A stretch of DNA of 64,000 bases from Neoarius graeffei (taxonomy: Eukaryota > Chordata > Actinopteri > Siluriformes > Ariidae): positions 38,665,835-38,729,834 of the forward strand of contig NC_083589.1 in the NCBI RefSeq assembly GCF_027579695.1. The letters run 5' to 3'. Below, piece after piece: positions 1 through 12,012 of the stretch. The notes under the pieces are model-generated. The model worked only from the letters and a program-made list of their open reading frames with translations, was not told where the DNA came from and did no database searches. Every line of letters starts with the position of its first letter. Position 1 is the stretch's first letter. The position numbers and the translations under genes were made by a program.

Positions 1-436
1 CTGAGGCACTGATGAATAAGTTTGGCATTTTGATTGGTTGTGTTTGAAATAGGAAATCAAGTTACTTCCTGTTACAACCCCGATTCCAAAAAAGTTGGGA
101 CAAAGTACAAATTGTAAATAAAAATGGAATACAATAATTTACAAATCTCAAAAACTGATATTGTATTCACAATAGAACATAGACAACATATCAAATGTCG
201 AAAGTGAGACATTTTGAAATTTCATGCCAAATATTGGCTCATTTGAAATTTCATGACAGCAACACATCTCAAAAAAGTTGGGACAGGAGCAATAAGAGGC
301 TGGAAAAGTTAAAGGTACAAAAAAGGAACAGCTGGAGGACCAAATTGCAACTCATTAGGTCAATTGGCAATAGGTCATTAACATGACTGGGTATAAAAAG
401 AGCATCTTGGAGTGGCAGCGGCTCTCAGGAGTAAAG

Positions 437-1097
437 ATGGGAAGAGGATCATCAATCCCCCTAATTCTGCGCCGACAAATAGTGGAGCAATATCAGAAAG
501 GAGTTCGACAGTGTAAAATTGCAAAGAGTTTGAACATATCATCATCTACAGTGCATAATATCATCAAAAGATTCAGAGAACCTGGAAGAATCTCTGTGCG
601 TAAGGGTCAAGGCCGGAAAACCATACTGGGTGCCCGTGATCTTCGGGCCCTTAGACGGCACTGCATCACATACAGGTATGCTTCTGTATTGGAAATCACA
701 AAATGGGCTCAGGAATATTTCCAGAGAACATTATCTGTGAACACAATTCACCGTGCCATCCGCCGTTGCCAGCTAAAACTCTATAGTTCAAAGAAGAAGC
801 CGTATCTAAACATGATCCAGAAGCACAGACGTCTTCTCTGGGCCAAGGCTCATTTAAAATGGACTGTGGCAAAGTGGAAAACTGTTCTGTGGTCAGACGA
901 ATCAAAATTTGAAGTTCTTTATGGAAATCAGGGACGCCGTGTCATTCGGACTAAAGAGGAGAAGGACGACCCAAGTTGTTATCAGCGCTCAGTTCAGAAG
1001 CCTGCATCTCTGATGGTATGGAGTTGCATTAGTGCGTGTGGCATGGGCAGCTTACACATCTGGAAAGACACCATCAATGCTGAAAGGTATATCCAGG
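437..1097 (+). pseudogene. Truncated Tc1-like transposase (element A)
   Basis: About 220 codons from MGRGSS through the DNA-binding HTH region ([20 protein letters not shown]) and the first DDE aspartate (SDESKFE), ending near NAERYIQ. The remaining ~120 residues, with the second Asp and the Glu, are missing because of the internal deletion. The frame is otherwise open, including CGA at Arg24, where the sister copy has TGA. Confidence 0.85.
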
Positions 1098-1125
1098 TAT
1101 ATCCATTACATTCCATTTTTATTTA

Positions 1126-2729
1126 CAACCCCGATTCCAAAAAAGTTGGGACAAAGTACAAATTGTAAATAAAAACGGAATGCAATGATGTGGAAGTTTC
1201 AAAATTCCATATTTTATTCAGAATAGAACATAGATGACATATCAAATGTTTAAACTGAGAAAATGTATCATTTAAAGAGAAAAATTAGGTGATTTTAAAT
1301 TTCATGACAACAACACATCTCAAAAAAGTTGGGACAAGGCCATGTTTATCACTGTGAGACATCCCCTTTTCTCTTTACAACAGTCTGTAAACGTCTGGGG
1401 ACTGAGGAGACAAGTTGCTCAAATTTAGGGATAGGAATGTTAACCCATTCTTGTCTAATGTAGGATTCTAGTTGCTCAACTGTCTTAGGTCTTTTTTGTC
1501 GTATCTTCCGTTTTATGATGCGCCAAATGTTTTCTATGGGTGAAAGATCTGGACTGCAGGCTGGCCAGTTCAGTACCTGGACCCTTCTTCTACACAGCCA
1601 TGATGCTGTAATTGATGCAGTATGTGGTTTGGCATTGTCATGTTGGAAAATGCAAGGTCTTCCCTGAAAGAGACGTCGTCTGGACGGGAGCATATGTTGC
1701 TCTAGAACCTGGATATACCTTTCAGCATTGATGGGGTCTGTCCAGATGTGTAAGCTGCCCATGCCACACGCACTAATGCAACTCCATACCATCAGAGATG
1801 CAGGCTTCTGAACTGAGCGCTGATAACAACTCGGGTCGTCCTTCTCCTCTTTAGTCCGAATGACACGGCGTCCCTGATTTCCATAAAGAACTTCAAATTT
1901 TGATTCGTCTGACCACAGAACAGTTTTCCACTTTGCCACAGTCCATTTTAAATGAGCCTTGGCCCAGAGAAGACGTCTGCGCTTCTGGATCATGTTTAGA
2001 TACGGCTTCTTCTTTGAACTATAGAGTTTTAGCTGGCAACGGCGGATGGCACGGTGAATTGTGTTCACAGACAATGTTCTCTGGAAATATTCCTGAGCCC
2101 ATTTTGTGATTTCCAATACAGAAGCATGCCTGTATGTGATGCAGTGCCGTCTAAGGGCCCGAAGATCACGGGCACCCAGTATGGTTTTCCAGCCTTGACC
2201 CTTACGCACAGAGATTCTTCCAGATTCTCTGAATCTTTTGATGATATTATGCACTGTAGATGATGATATGTTCAAACTCTTTGCAATTTTACACTGTCAA
2301 ACTCCTTTCTGATATTGCTCCACTATTTGTCGGCGCAGAATTAGGGGGATTGGTGATCCTCTTCCCATCTTTACTTCTGAGAGCCGCTGCCACTCCAAGA
2401 TGCTCTTTTTATACCCAGTCATGTTAATGACCTATTGCCAACTGACCTAATGAATTGCAATTTGGTCCTCCAGCTGTTCCTTTTTTGTACCTTTAACTTT
2501 TCCAGCCTCTTATTGCCCCGTCCCAACTTTTTTGAGATGTGTTGCTGTCATGAAATTTCAAATGAGCCAATATTTGGCATGAAATTTCAAAATGTCTCAC
2601 TTTCGACATTTGATATGTTGTCTATGTTCTATTGTGAATACAATATCAGTTTTTGAGATTTGTAAATTATTGCATTCCATTTTTATTTATAATTTGTACT
2701 TTGTCCCAACTTTTTTGGAATTGGGGTTG
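1126..2729 (-). mobile_element. Full-length Tc1-like element B (1604 bp)
   Basis: Complete element flanked by TA (1124-1125 and 2730-2731). Its terminal inverted repeats are long (~210 bp), and each contains the motif AAAAAAGTTGGGAC twice, once at the outer end and once ~190 bp inward. That is the IR/DR arrangement known from Sleeping Beauty-type fish elements. It sits inside the right end of element A, so it is younger than A. Confidence 0.9.
1349..2368 (-). pseudogene. Tc1-like transposase of element B, one nonsense codon
   Basis: Reads from ATG 2368 to a stop at 1349, 339 residues, the usual Tc1 length. The N-terminal HTH is followed by the DD34E catalytic set: Asp in [10 protein letters not shown], Asp in FQHDNAKPH and Glu in [12 protein letters not shown] single in-frame TGA (complement of 2297-2299) replaces the CGA Arg codon found in element A, consistent with CpG decay. 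Without that codon the frame is open throughout. It encodes a DNA cut-and-paste transposase acting on the TIRs; this copy is predicted inactive. Confidence 0.88.
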
Positions 2730-2971
2730 TACAATTTGTACTTTGTCCCAACTTTTTGGGAATCAGGGTTGTAGATTTTCGTCTGTTAGGTAGAGAATTG
2801 TGTGTATTGATTTGCAGAAAGTGAATAGCTAAATTGAAAACTGTGTCAAGGCTGAGAATTAGTTTATGGTTTTGCTGATTTGAGGTGGAGTTGTGAAGTT
2901 TGAGTGACAGAGTTTAGAAATAGTGTAATATATAAAGGTTTTGTGTGTAAGCAATTGAAAAAAATTGTAAT

Positions 2972-3138
2972 TGCATGTCTTTGGGGGAAACCAGGGCACC
3001 TGGAGGAAACCAACACAGACATGAGGAGAAGATGCAAACTCCACACAGAAAGGGCCCTGTCAGCCACTGGGCTTGAACCCAAAACCCTCTTGCTGTGAGG
3101 TGACAGTGCTAACCACTACACCACCATGCCACCTAGCA
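2972..3138 (-). repeat. Old tRNA-headed SINE fragment
   Basis: Head half of the SINE family that recurs through the window, reverse orientation and diverged. The tRNA-like promoter region is at 3070-3130 and the body is truncated near 2972. No target duplication is visible. Confidence 0.7.
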
Positions 3139-3631
3139 TCTCATCAGTCAAGTTTAGTATTATTAGTCAAGTTTGAAACAGTTCTGCTGAGAGGAGAAAT
3201 ATTAGTATTTTCTAGAGTGTACCATATGCATACCAATAGTGCCATACTATTTCAACAAACTCAGTGCAGTGATTTGGAATGTACATCCTAAAACAAATAG
3301 ATGAAAAAAAATCTATGATATGTTTTTGGTGTAATCTGTGGCGTTGTGTTGCTTGGATTTGCCTTTTTTTTTTGCGTGAAGTCTTCTAAGATGGCTGTGC
3401 CAATGAAGTAGGAAATCGCTTTGTTACTTCTCACATTTATTGGATAATTTCATGCTGAATTATGAATAATTTCAATAAAATAATCTAAAAAAATAAAGTA
3501 ATCTATAAAATAAAATAATCTGTCATGAAAGAACATGGTTAAATGCACTTTAAATAGAAAGGGATATGTAGCATTTTGGGGGAGAATGCCGTGGCGTGGA
3601 TATGTAGCAACTTGACAAAAAAATTATTACT
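3139..3631. other. AT-rich stretch, nothing recognised
   Basis: No ORF with coding character, RNA gene or named repeat was recognised between the old SINE fragment and the next SINE. It contains poly-A and poly-T runs only. Confidence 0.5.
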
Positions 3632-3643
3632 TGGTTCAGTTAA

Positions 3644-3986
3644 GGGTGGCACGGTGGTGTAGTGGTTAGCACTGTCGCATCACAGCAAGAAGGTCCGAGT
3701 TCGATCCCCGTGGCCGGCGAGGGCCTTTCTGTGTGGAGTTTGCATGTTCTCCCCATGGGTTTCCTCCGGGTGCTCCGGTTTCCTCCATAGTCCAAAGACA
3801 TGTAGGTTAACTGGTGACTCTAAATTGACCGTGAGTGTGAATGGTTGTCTGTGTCTATGTGTCAGCCCTGTGATGACCTGGCAACTTGTCCAGGGTGTAC
3901 CCCGCCTTTCGCCTGTAGTCAGCTGGGATAGGCTCCAGCTTGCCTGCAACCCTGTAGAAGGATAAAGAGGCTAGAGATAATGGGAA
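3644..3986 (+). repeat. tRNA-headed SINE, + orientation
   Basis: Head-to-tail copy with A-box (TGGTGTAGTGG) and B-box (GTTCGATCC-type) near the left end. It is flanked by the 12 bp target duplication TGGTTCAGTTAA (3632-3643 and 3987-3998). Confidence 0.9.
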
Positions 3987-4482
3987 TGGTTCAGTTAAAA
4001 GATGTTAATTAGTCCTGGATTTCATTTTTGAAGTTTATTATCATTAAGGAGTTAGTCAATACATTTTAAAACAGGATACAGTGGTTTTCCTTTTATCACT
4101 TCCCGTAATCAGAAAAAGTGATTTTTCTCAAAACAATGGAATTGGATACCGTATATAGCGTTTTGGAACCAAACTCTTCATTTGCAGATCTATATCTCAT
4201 TCAACATCTTTGTTGCACAACCCATGAGAATACACACAAATAAGAGTTAGAAATGAGATGAGGGTGTGTGGGAAGGAATTTAAACAGATTGGAAGAAGCT
4301 CTAAGCAGACATAATATGTTGGCTGGTACCAATTATTATTCCTCTGTACTGTTGTCCATTATCTTTGTCCTGCATTATAACTGTTCAAATTAATTGAAGT
4401 TGAGTTTCTTTACATTATTTAATGCAGGTGCACAAGGAAGTGATACAGCCACTGAAACTGCTGCTGAGGTTAGTTAGCTGTA

Positions 4483-4670
4483 CAGCTGAGTGCTAAAGTT
4501 TGCATGCCTTAGGAGAAAATAAGGAAGCAAAAGCTTTGCAAGTTATTTGCCTTTTGGGATACACCTACATTTCATTTTTGAAGTTACAGTAAAGTGTAAA
4601 GATAACCTGTTGCATTTTCCTTTTATTCATCCAGACATCATAGGGGATTGCAAACCTTTGCACTCAGCTG
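4483..4670. mobile_element. Tc1/mariner-type MITE (188 bp)
   Basis: Short non-coding element with TIRs CAGCTGAGTGCTAAAGTTTG and its near-complement at 4650-4670, flanked by TA on both sides (4481-4482, 4671-4672). No transposase, so it depended on one encoded elsewhere. Confidence 0.8.
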
Positions 4671-5520
4671 TATTAAAGATGGACTGACATATGCAAGCAT
4701 TTGTACGGGCAAATCAGTATTACTGTATAATAATATATTTTTAACAAAGAGAAACTATTTGATAAAACACAGCAAGCGTCATATTACCAGGATTTCTGTC
4801 ACATCATCTTAAAATAAGTATTTCTTGATGAGGGATCTGTGTCTCTGAACAAATTTATTTCAGTTAAAGGTTGGATTTTCTCATTTTTTCAATGCAAGAT
4901 GAATCTTCTTCACCAAAAAGTGGATTTTTTTTTTCTAACCCTTTTTACTAATCTTTACAAGTGGGGACAATAATCATGGACAGCATGAGATACCCACATG
5001 AGATTTAAATCACTGATGCTTACTGGCAAAGCCAAAAGTACCAGCTACCACCTATCTGAAGATGCTTATCAGTCTTCCTCTGCAAAACACTTTTTACAAC
5101 CTCTATCATGTTTTAACTCGACTCACAAGTTCCTCAAGATACAAGGAAGACCTACACCAAGACTGTTCTCTATCATGTCCCCCAGATGATGAAATAAACT
5201 TCTGAGCCACAGGCTGTCTTCCAGTGATGACTGAAGACCTCTTTACCAATTGTTTAAATAAGCTCTAATTTAAACAAAATATTTAAAAAAGACAGACTGT
5301 TTTTGTGTCTGTCCCAACTCATTGTACTAACCCCTCTCTCTTTTTGAAACATGTTACAAGAATCTGGGGAAAGGGAAGTTCGGGCTTCCATGCTCAGACT
5401 GCTGCCTCCGCGCCCCGGCCCTGGATAAACGGATGAAGACGAGACGAGACATTACAAGAATCAAAATTGTAATGTTTTTATTTTGAAAAAAAAAACAATA
5501 AATTAATGAGATCAAATAAT
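4671..5520. other. Non-coding stretch with a repeat tail fragment
   Basis: Mostly featureless. Around 5355-5452 a GC-rich fragment ends in GGATAAACGGATGAAGACG, resembling the 3' tail of fish SINE/LINE repeats. No gene seen. Confidence 0.4.
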
Positions 5521-5528
5521 GTGCTGCT

Positions 5529-6894
5529 TAGGGTGGTCCCCAAATTTTTTTTTTAGGATTTTGTTACGACCACCTTACCTTTTTTTTACATTGCCTAAAA
5601 GAAGTTATTGTGCAAAATTTGGTTAAGATTGAACAATGTTTAGAGGTGCCACAAAGCCATTAAAGTTTTCACTCAAGACACAATATAAAATAATGTGGCT
5701 TATTAACTGTTTCATATTAATACAAACAATACAGTAATATAACTTCCTGTGTTCAAAGTAACAATAGCTATTACTTGTCTGTGATTTTCTAAACCCTTCG
5801 GTGTTATGGTATCTTGTGGAGATAAAAGAACACACTAAGGACTTCCCTAGCAGAAAGAAGCTTTCTCCCAGACAGTTCCTTGGAAGTGGTGTAATGGAAA
5901 TTTCTAATAAACACTTCAGAATGCTTAGCAGTCGTCTTTTCAGTTATTTATTATAGTAGATCATATAAACAGATATATAAAATAGGAAAGGAAAGAGAAG
6001 AATAGAAGAAGACACCACTTCTGATGATGCCGAGAGTACGCGCACTCTGAGTTGTGTTTTAGGAATGTTATCTATTATACTCTGAAAGCATTCGTTCACT
6101 TCTTGTGTCTTCACGTGATTGGCTCAAGATTTTCTATGAAGCTTTGTTAAAGCGTGCACCTGGCGTGCTCTGGTATGTGCAGGCGGATGCGAGTTAGGGA
6201 GAGCTCAAGCTCCCTGCTTATCACCACCGAGGTAAGGAAAGGTGGTTACATCATGAGAAGATGCGTAGTTAGGACGAACTCAAGCACCCTGCTCATTACC
6301 ACCAAGGCCACAGAAAAGCGATTACAACATTGGAAAAAACATCTTTCTCAGTATATTAAGCCACTTGAGCTCAACACACAGAAACACAGCGAATAGGAAT
6401 GTTCATCCACTAAATTTCCCTCACAGTGAGACCAATTAACCAAACATAATTGTCCTTTCTGGTTTTGTGCTTTGCACCACTGGTACTACTTGTATTACTG
6501 TTGCTAGCCATCTGAAAAACATAGAAAGAAAAACATTCACAACTTCATCAGCATATTACGATCAGTGCTCATTGTTTAAGAACCCCTTAGTGCATGAAAG
6601 TTAACCTTCTATCATTCTATAAACTCTTCCTGCCTCTTCTTTTTCATAGAAGTGGCATATTCCCTCTAGAACTGTGACTTTTTGGGGGTTTGAGATCTTC
6701 TCTGCAACAGTCTACGCACCAACTAATGTTAATGGCTTAACCCGATTTGCAACCTCGTGTGGCACCTCTAAATATTAACCAATTTTTCTGAAATTTTGCT
6801 TGTTGCCTTCTTTTAGCCTATGTTAAAAAAAATGGTAGGGTGGTCGGAATGTTTTGGTAAAAAAAATTTTCCCATACATTTCGGGACCACCCTA
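5529..6894. mobile_element. Non-autonomous hAT-like element (1366 bp)
   Basis: TIR TAGGGTGGTCCC at 5529 and its complement ending at 6894, with perfect 8 bp target duplications GTGCTGCT (5521-5528, 6895-6902), which is diagnostic for hAT. The end regions match for over 100 bp as inverted repeats. The interior has no transposase. The middle (about 5815-6430) has a different texture and may be a further insertion, possibly a solo LTR, but its ends could not be proven. Confidence 0.85.
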
Positions 6895-6902
6895 GTGCTG
6901 CT

Positions 6903-7313
6903 GTGTTGTTTTGAGTACAATACTGTTGAAAGATTATCTACAAATTATTGTTTTCTGTTTTAATTTCAATTTCAATACACCATCCCAATTTTTTTTTTTT
7001 TTTTTGGGGGGGTTGTACTTTTTCCACCAATAATTTCAGTGTATCATCTAAAAACAAATTGCCATTGTTTCTTTAATGTGTTTGAGTCATGTAGCTCTGA
7101 GCTTATGGGAAATTGATACGGTACTTATATCCAACTCAGATGACTGTGCATCACAGATACACCACAGAGAAATGAGTCATTAATGTTGCTGTACAAATTT
7201 CTGTTCTGCTTTAGCTAACAATGTACTAATCGGAAATTAATAAGATCTTTTACAGAATTATGTAATTGTACATTTGTGTTCGTGTTTGTAATTGTAACAA
7301 ATGTAAATGTACA
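6903..7313. other. Non-coding, poly-T tract
   Basis: AT-rich DNA with a T-run followed by a G-run near 6987-7012. No gene or recognisable repeat. Confidence 0.4.
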
Positions 7314-7325
7314 ACTATTATAATA

Positions 7326-7689
7326 TCTCATCTCATTATCTCTAGCCGCTTTATCCTGTTCTACAGGGTCGCAGGCAAGCTGGAGCCTATCCCAGCTGAC
7401 TACGGGCGAAAGGCGGGGTACACCCTGGACAAGTCGCCAGGTCATCACAGGGCTGACACATAGACACAGACAACCATTCACACTCACATTCACACCTACG
7501 GTCAATTTAGAGTCACCAGTTAACCTAACCTGCATGTCTTTGGACTGTGGGGGAAACCGGAGCACCCGGAGGAAACCCACGCGGACAACATGCAAACTCC
7601 GCACAGAAAGGCCCTCGCCGTCCACGGGGCTCGAACCCGGACCTTCTTGCTGTGAGGCGACAGCTCTAACCACTACACCACCGTGCCGC
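7326..7689 (-). repeat. tRNA-headed SINE, - orientation
   Basis: Tail repeat (ATCTC)n at the left, tRNA-like head at the right. Flanked by ACTATTATAATA-type duplications at 7314-7325 and from 7690. Confidence 0.92.
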
Positions 7690-7865
7690 ACTATTATAAT
7701 ATAATACATAAATATTCTAATAAAATATTTTTTTAAAAACTATATGTTGAGACGGTTTTCACCTGTTTTCTGATCAGTGACAAGATCTAATGCTAGTTAT
7801 TAGAAATATTAATAGCTGATACTTTAATACAAATGTAACGTGAACAGTATCTAGAATTTGTTGCA

Positions 7866-8192
7866 TTCATTCATTCATTTATCTTCAGTAAACACTTTAT
7901 CCTAATCACAGTTGTGGTGGATCCAGAGCCTATTCCAGGAATACTGGGAGTAAGGATGAGGTGCCAATCCATCACAGAACCCCATGTACACATACACATT
8001 CATTCACTCATAAGGGCCATTTAGAGTAGGCAATCCACCTACCAGCATGTTTTTGGGAGATGGGAAGAAACCTGAGATCCTGGAAGAAACCCATGCAGAC
8101 GTGAGGAGAAATTGTGAAACTACATATACACAGTAACCCAAGCTCAGGATTGAACCGAGTACCCTAGAGCCATGAGGTTCTATAGATTGTTG
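7866..8192 (-). repeat. Ancient SINE relative, - orientation
   Basis: Diverged copy with the same layout: CATTCATT tail, TTATCCT block, 'CATGTTTTTGGGA' block, and head with GGATTGAACCGAG in the B-box position. The divergence indicates an older wave than the other copies. Confidence 0.6.
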
Positions 8193-9619
8193 CCTTGTTT
8201 TCTAATATTAACCAGCACAAACATAACATTTGAGACGTTATATAGTATATTAGCCTCCTTATTACTGAAAAAAAAACACACACACACATTTTTATTGCTC
8301 AGTGCTTGAATAATCGGTCATTAAATTGATCAGTTGATTGATCATTTGGATAATTTTGTATAAAACTGGCACTTTTGCTTGTTATTTATCAACTGAGTTG
8401 TCTGGATAATTCAGTGCAGGAAAGAAATGCAAACTATATGCACATACAGTAAATATTTTCTCACCCTGTATGACTCAGTATGTACTGAAAATTCATTTAA
8501 AGTGCAAAGGTCACTCATAAATTAGGAACATTGGACTGGAAAAAGGAAATGCGTCTCTGTTCCTCAAATAATGTTTTCTTTAGATCCCTTTTTTAAAATC
8601 AAAGGTCACAGAGACTCAGTGCAAAATGTCATTAAACATAGTCTCAGTGAATGCTGACGCAATCATTAAACATTTCTCAATTAAGCAGAAAGGTTATGAA
8701 ATATAAACTATCAAAAGATGTAGAGATGACAGGAATTTATGACCTATCCTGTTTTATGTACTCATGAGCATTTTAGACAAAGATGTCAATGGGTGTAACC
8801 AATATAATATTGAATTACAGTACAGTACAGTACAGTGGAATACTTTGGTTTCTAAACAGTGATGTGATTCTGAAACTTCAGCATGACATGCATGACTAAG
8901 CACTGCCACCATTAACTTTACAGTGTTTGGTTTCAGCAGAAATAAGCCACTTGGGTTGTTCTGTAAACTTCCACATTGACCATATATAGATTATTGCCAG
9001 TCTTAATGCTTTGCTGTTTAGTAACTAATAAACTACTAATTCAGTGTAGAAATAGATGATAAATTGGTATATATCTGAGTAATGTTCACTGCTTGTAAAA
9101 AGTTGCAAAAACAAGAAGAAGAAGAAGAAGAAAATTAATTCCTTTACTGTAAATAACTTGTGTAATGATGAGTCATGTCTAGCACTGGGTGAAACAGAGA
9201 AATACTGAGGAAGGTTAGTTTTCCCAGGAAATGTACAGAGTGGGTGCACACTTTTAGGCTGTGTCGATGAGATTTCCATACAGCATCCAAAATCTAACTG
9301 AGTCACTGGATTTTATTTACCAAGGGACCTTTTTTTCCCAATATTCCCGCAGCTACTAGGAAAAAGCCAAATTAATGTAATTAGTGCTCCATTGTGCCAC
9401 TTTGACAAAACCACTTAAGAAAATAGTGTAAAGATAATGACAGTAGTATACAAAGCATCATCAAGAAGAATCTAAAATATGAAACACATTGTTTAACACT
9501 TTTTTGTTTACCACATAATTCCATATATGTTCCATCTGTTATTTCATAGTGTCAATGACTTCAGTATTGTTCTGCAGTGGAGAAAATAGTCAAATGTAAG
9601 TATAAATTTATCTTAAAAT
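8193..9619. other. Unique-looking stretch with microsatellites
   Basis: Contains (CA)n at ~8277-8288, CAGTA repeats at 8819-8836 and a GAA run at 9113-9132. The segment 9480-9600 resembles the terminal region of the Tdr1-like Tc1 at 52.9 kb and is probably a fossil end. No gene seen. Confidence 0.4.
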
Positions 9620-9634
9620 ATGGTCTGATTGGGG

Positions 9635-10008
9635 CGGCACGGTGGTGTAGTGGTTAGCGCTGTCGCCTCACAGCAAGAAGTTCCTGGGTTCGAGCCCCGG
9701 GGCCGGCGAGGGCCTTTCTGTGTGGAGTTTGCATGTTCTCCCCGTGTCTGTGTGGGTTTCCTCTGGGTGCTCCAGTTTCCCCCACAGTCCAAAGACATGC
9801 AGGTTAGGTTAACTGGTGACTCTAAATTGACCGTAGGTGTGAATGTGAGTGTGAATGGTTGTCTGTGTCTATGTGTCAGCCCTGTGATGACCTGGCGACT
9901 TGTCCAGGGTGTACCCCGCCTTTCGCCCGTAGTCAGCTGGGATAGGCTCCAGCTTGCCTGCGACCCTGTAGAAGGATAAAGCGGCTAGAGATAATGAGAT
10001 GAGATGAG
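9635..10008 (+). repeat. tRNA-headed SINE, + orientation (reference copy)
   Basis: Near-full-length 374 bp copy. RNA polymerase III A-box TGGTGTAGTGG (9643-9653) and B-box GGTTCGAGCCC (9687-9697), then a tRNA-unrelated body and a (GAGAT)n tail. Flanked by the 15 bp duplication ATGGTCTGATTGGGG (9620-9634 and 10009-10023). Mobilised in trans by a LINE; no protein is encoded. Confidence 0.95.
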
Positions 10009-10275
10009 ATGGTCTGATTGGGGCAGCACAATGATGCAGTGGCTTTTATCCTTACCCTGTATTTACATTTGTTGTATCATACATTGTACACTTTGACTGT
10101 CTTTTTTCAAATTTTCCATTGCTTACAGTATCATTTTGGGATGTAATCAGAAGCTTTAGTTAGACTGGTGAAACATAAATATTTGCTGATCACTGGTAAA
10201 GGACTCCACCTACTGGATGTGATATATTAAAATATTGCTGACTTGTTCCAAAATAAATCAAACCAAATAAACATA

Positions 10276-11885
10276 CAGTTGTGCTTGAAAGTTTGTGAAC
10301 CCTTTAGAATTTTCCATATTTCTGCATAAATATGACCTAAAACATCATCAGATTTTCACACAAGTCCTAAAAGTAGATAAAGAGAACCCAGTTAAACAAA
10401 TCAGACAAAAATATTATACTTGGTCGTTTATTTATTGAGGAAAATGATCCAATATTACATATCTGTGAGTGGCAAAAGTATGTGAACCTCTAGGATTAGC
10501 AGTTAATTTGAAGGTGAAATTAGAGTCAGGTGTTTTCAATCAATGGGATGACAATCAGGTGTGAGTGGGCACCCTGTTTTATTTAAAGAACAGGGATCGA
10601 TCAAAGTCTGATCTTCACAGCACATGTTTGTGGAAGTGTATCATGGCACAAACAAAGGAGATTTCTGAGGACCTCAGAAAAAGCGTTGTTGATGCTCATC
10701 AGGCTGGAAAAGATTACAAAACCATCTCTAAAGAGTTTGGACTCCACCAATCCACAGTCAGACAGATTGTGTACAAATGGAGGAAATTGAAGACCATTGT
10801 TACCCTCCCCAGGAGTGGTCGACCAACAAAGATCACTCCAAGAGCAAGGCGTGTAATAGTCGGCGAGGTCACAAAGGAACCCAGAGTAACTTCTAAGCAA
10901 CTGAAGGCTTCTCTCACATTGGCTAATGTTAATGTTCATGAGTCTACCATCAGGAGAACACTGAACAACAATGATGTGCATGGCAGGGTTGTAAGGAGAA
11001 AGCCACTGCTCTCCAAAAAGAACATTGCTGCTCATCTGCAGTTTGCTAAAGATCACGTGGACAAGCCAGAAGGCTATTGGAAAAATGTTTTGTGGACGGA
11101 TGAGACCAAAATAGAACTTTTTGGTTTAAATGAGAAGCGTTATGTTTGGAGAAAGGAAAACACTGCATTCCAGCATAAGAAACTTATCCCATCTGTGAAA
11201 CATGGTGGTGGTAGTATCATGGTTTGAGCCTGTTTTGCTGTATCTGAGCCAGGACGGCTTGGCATCATTGATGGAACAATGAATTCTGAATTATACCAGT
11301 GAATTCTAAAGGAAAATGTCAAGACATCTGTCCATGAACTGAATCTCAAGAGAAGGTGGGTCATGCAGCAAGACAACAACCCTAAGCACACAAGTCGTTC
11401 TACCAAATAATGGTTAAAGAAGAATAAAGTGAATGTTTTGGAATGGCCAAGTCAAAGTCCTGACCTTAATCCAATCGAAATGTTGTGGAAGGACCTGAAG
11501 CGAGCAGTTCATGTGAGGAAACCCACCAACATCCCAGAGTTGAAGCTGTTCTGTATGGAGGAATGGGCTAAAATTCCTCCAAGCCAGTGTGCAGGACTGA
11601 TCAACAGTTACCGGAAATGTTTAGTTGCAGTTATTGCTGCACAAGGGGGTCACACCAGATACTGAAAGCAAAGGTTCACATACTTTTGCCACTCACAGAT
11701 ATGTAATATTGGATCATTTTCCTCAATAAATAAATGACCAAATATAATATTTTTGTCTGAATTGTTTAACTGGGTTCTCTTTATCTACTTTTAGGACTTG
11801 TGTGAAAATCTGATGATGTTTTCAGTCATATTTATGCAAAAATATAGAAAATTCTAAAGGGTTCACAAACTTTCAAGCACCACTG
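10276..11885 (+). mobile_element. Tc1 family 2, copy 1 (1610 bp)
   Basis: TIR CAGTTGTGCTTGAAAGTTTG at 10276 with its inverse ending at 11885, flanked by TA (10274-10275, 11886-11887). The TIRs run about 220 bp and contain the inner repeat 'GTGGCAAAAGTATGTGAACC'. It differs in TIR and transposase from the family at 75-2771. Confidence 0.93.
10643..11665 (+). pseudogene. Tc1 family 2 transposase, three nonsense codons
   Basis: Begins MAQTKEISEDLRKSVVDAH at 10643 and ends GGHTRY at 11665, 340 residues, in one frame without indels. HTH region (TISKEFGLHQSTVRQIVYKW), then first catalytic Asp in VLWTDETKIE, second in QQDNNPKHT and Glu in SPDLNPIEMLW. Three in-frame stops break it: TGG to TGA at 11225-11227, CGA to TGA near 11300 and GAA to TAA near 11407. 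The last two are also in copy 2. Confidence 0.9.
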
Positions 11886-11887
11886 TA

Positions 11888-12000
11888 ACACATTAAACTC
11901 CTGTTTTTTTGGCTGGTTGGTTTTGTTGTTTTTTGCCTTATATTGTGTCATTCTGTGTCACTGACTATATTAATTAACTGCATAATTAGCTGTTTGGGTT
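11888..12000. other. Short unique spacer
   Basis: T-rich spacer between a Tc1 right end and a SINE. Nothing recognised. Confidence 0.4.
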
Positions 12001-12012
12001 GTGTTGCTACAT

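Larger units (their letters stand above)
75..2771 (+). mobile_element. Tc1-like element A, internally deleted and split by element B
   Basis: The left end CAACCCCGATTCC starts at 75 after a TA (73-74). The matching right end lies at 2732-2771 and is followed by TA. The transposase begins at ATG 437 and reads to about 1097, with an HTH/paired-like N-terminus and the first catalytic Asp in [11 protein letters not shown]. The sequence then jumps to the right terminal region, so the C-terminal catalytic residues are deleted. Element B (1126-2729) is inserted within its right terminal repeat. Confidence 0.88.

Noticed and set aside
5815-6430. Solo LTR inside the hAT-like element
   Set aside because: TGTGG..CTCACA ends are suggestive, but no 4-6 bp duplication flanks them and no primer-binding or internal sequence is present.
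9643-9700. tRNA gene at the SINE heads (many copies)
   Set aside because: A- and B-boxes are present but the segment does not fold as a full cloverleaf and is always joined to the SINE body and tail.
10601-11056. Minus-strand ORFs across the Tc1 transposases (also 16126-16443, 29667-29933, 31870-32208, 60119-60415)
   Set aside because: Complement of the transposase frame repeated in each copy; not conserved as protein.
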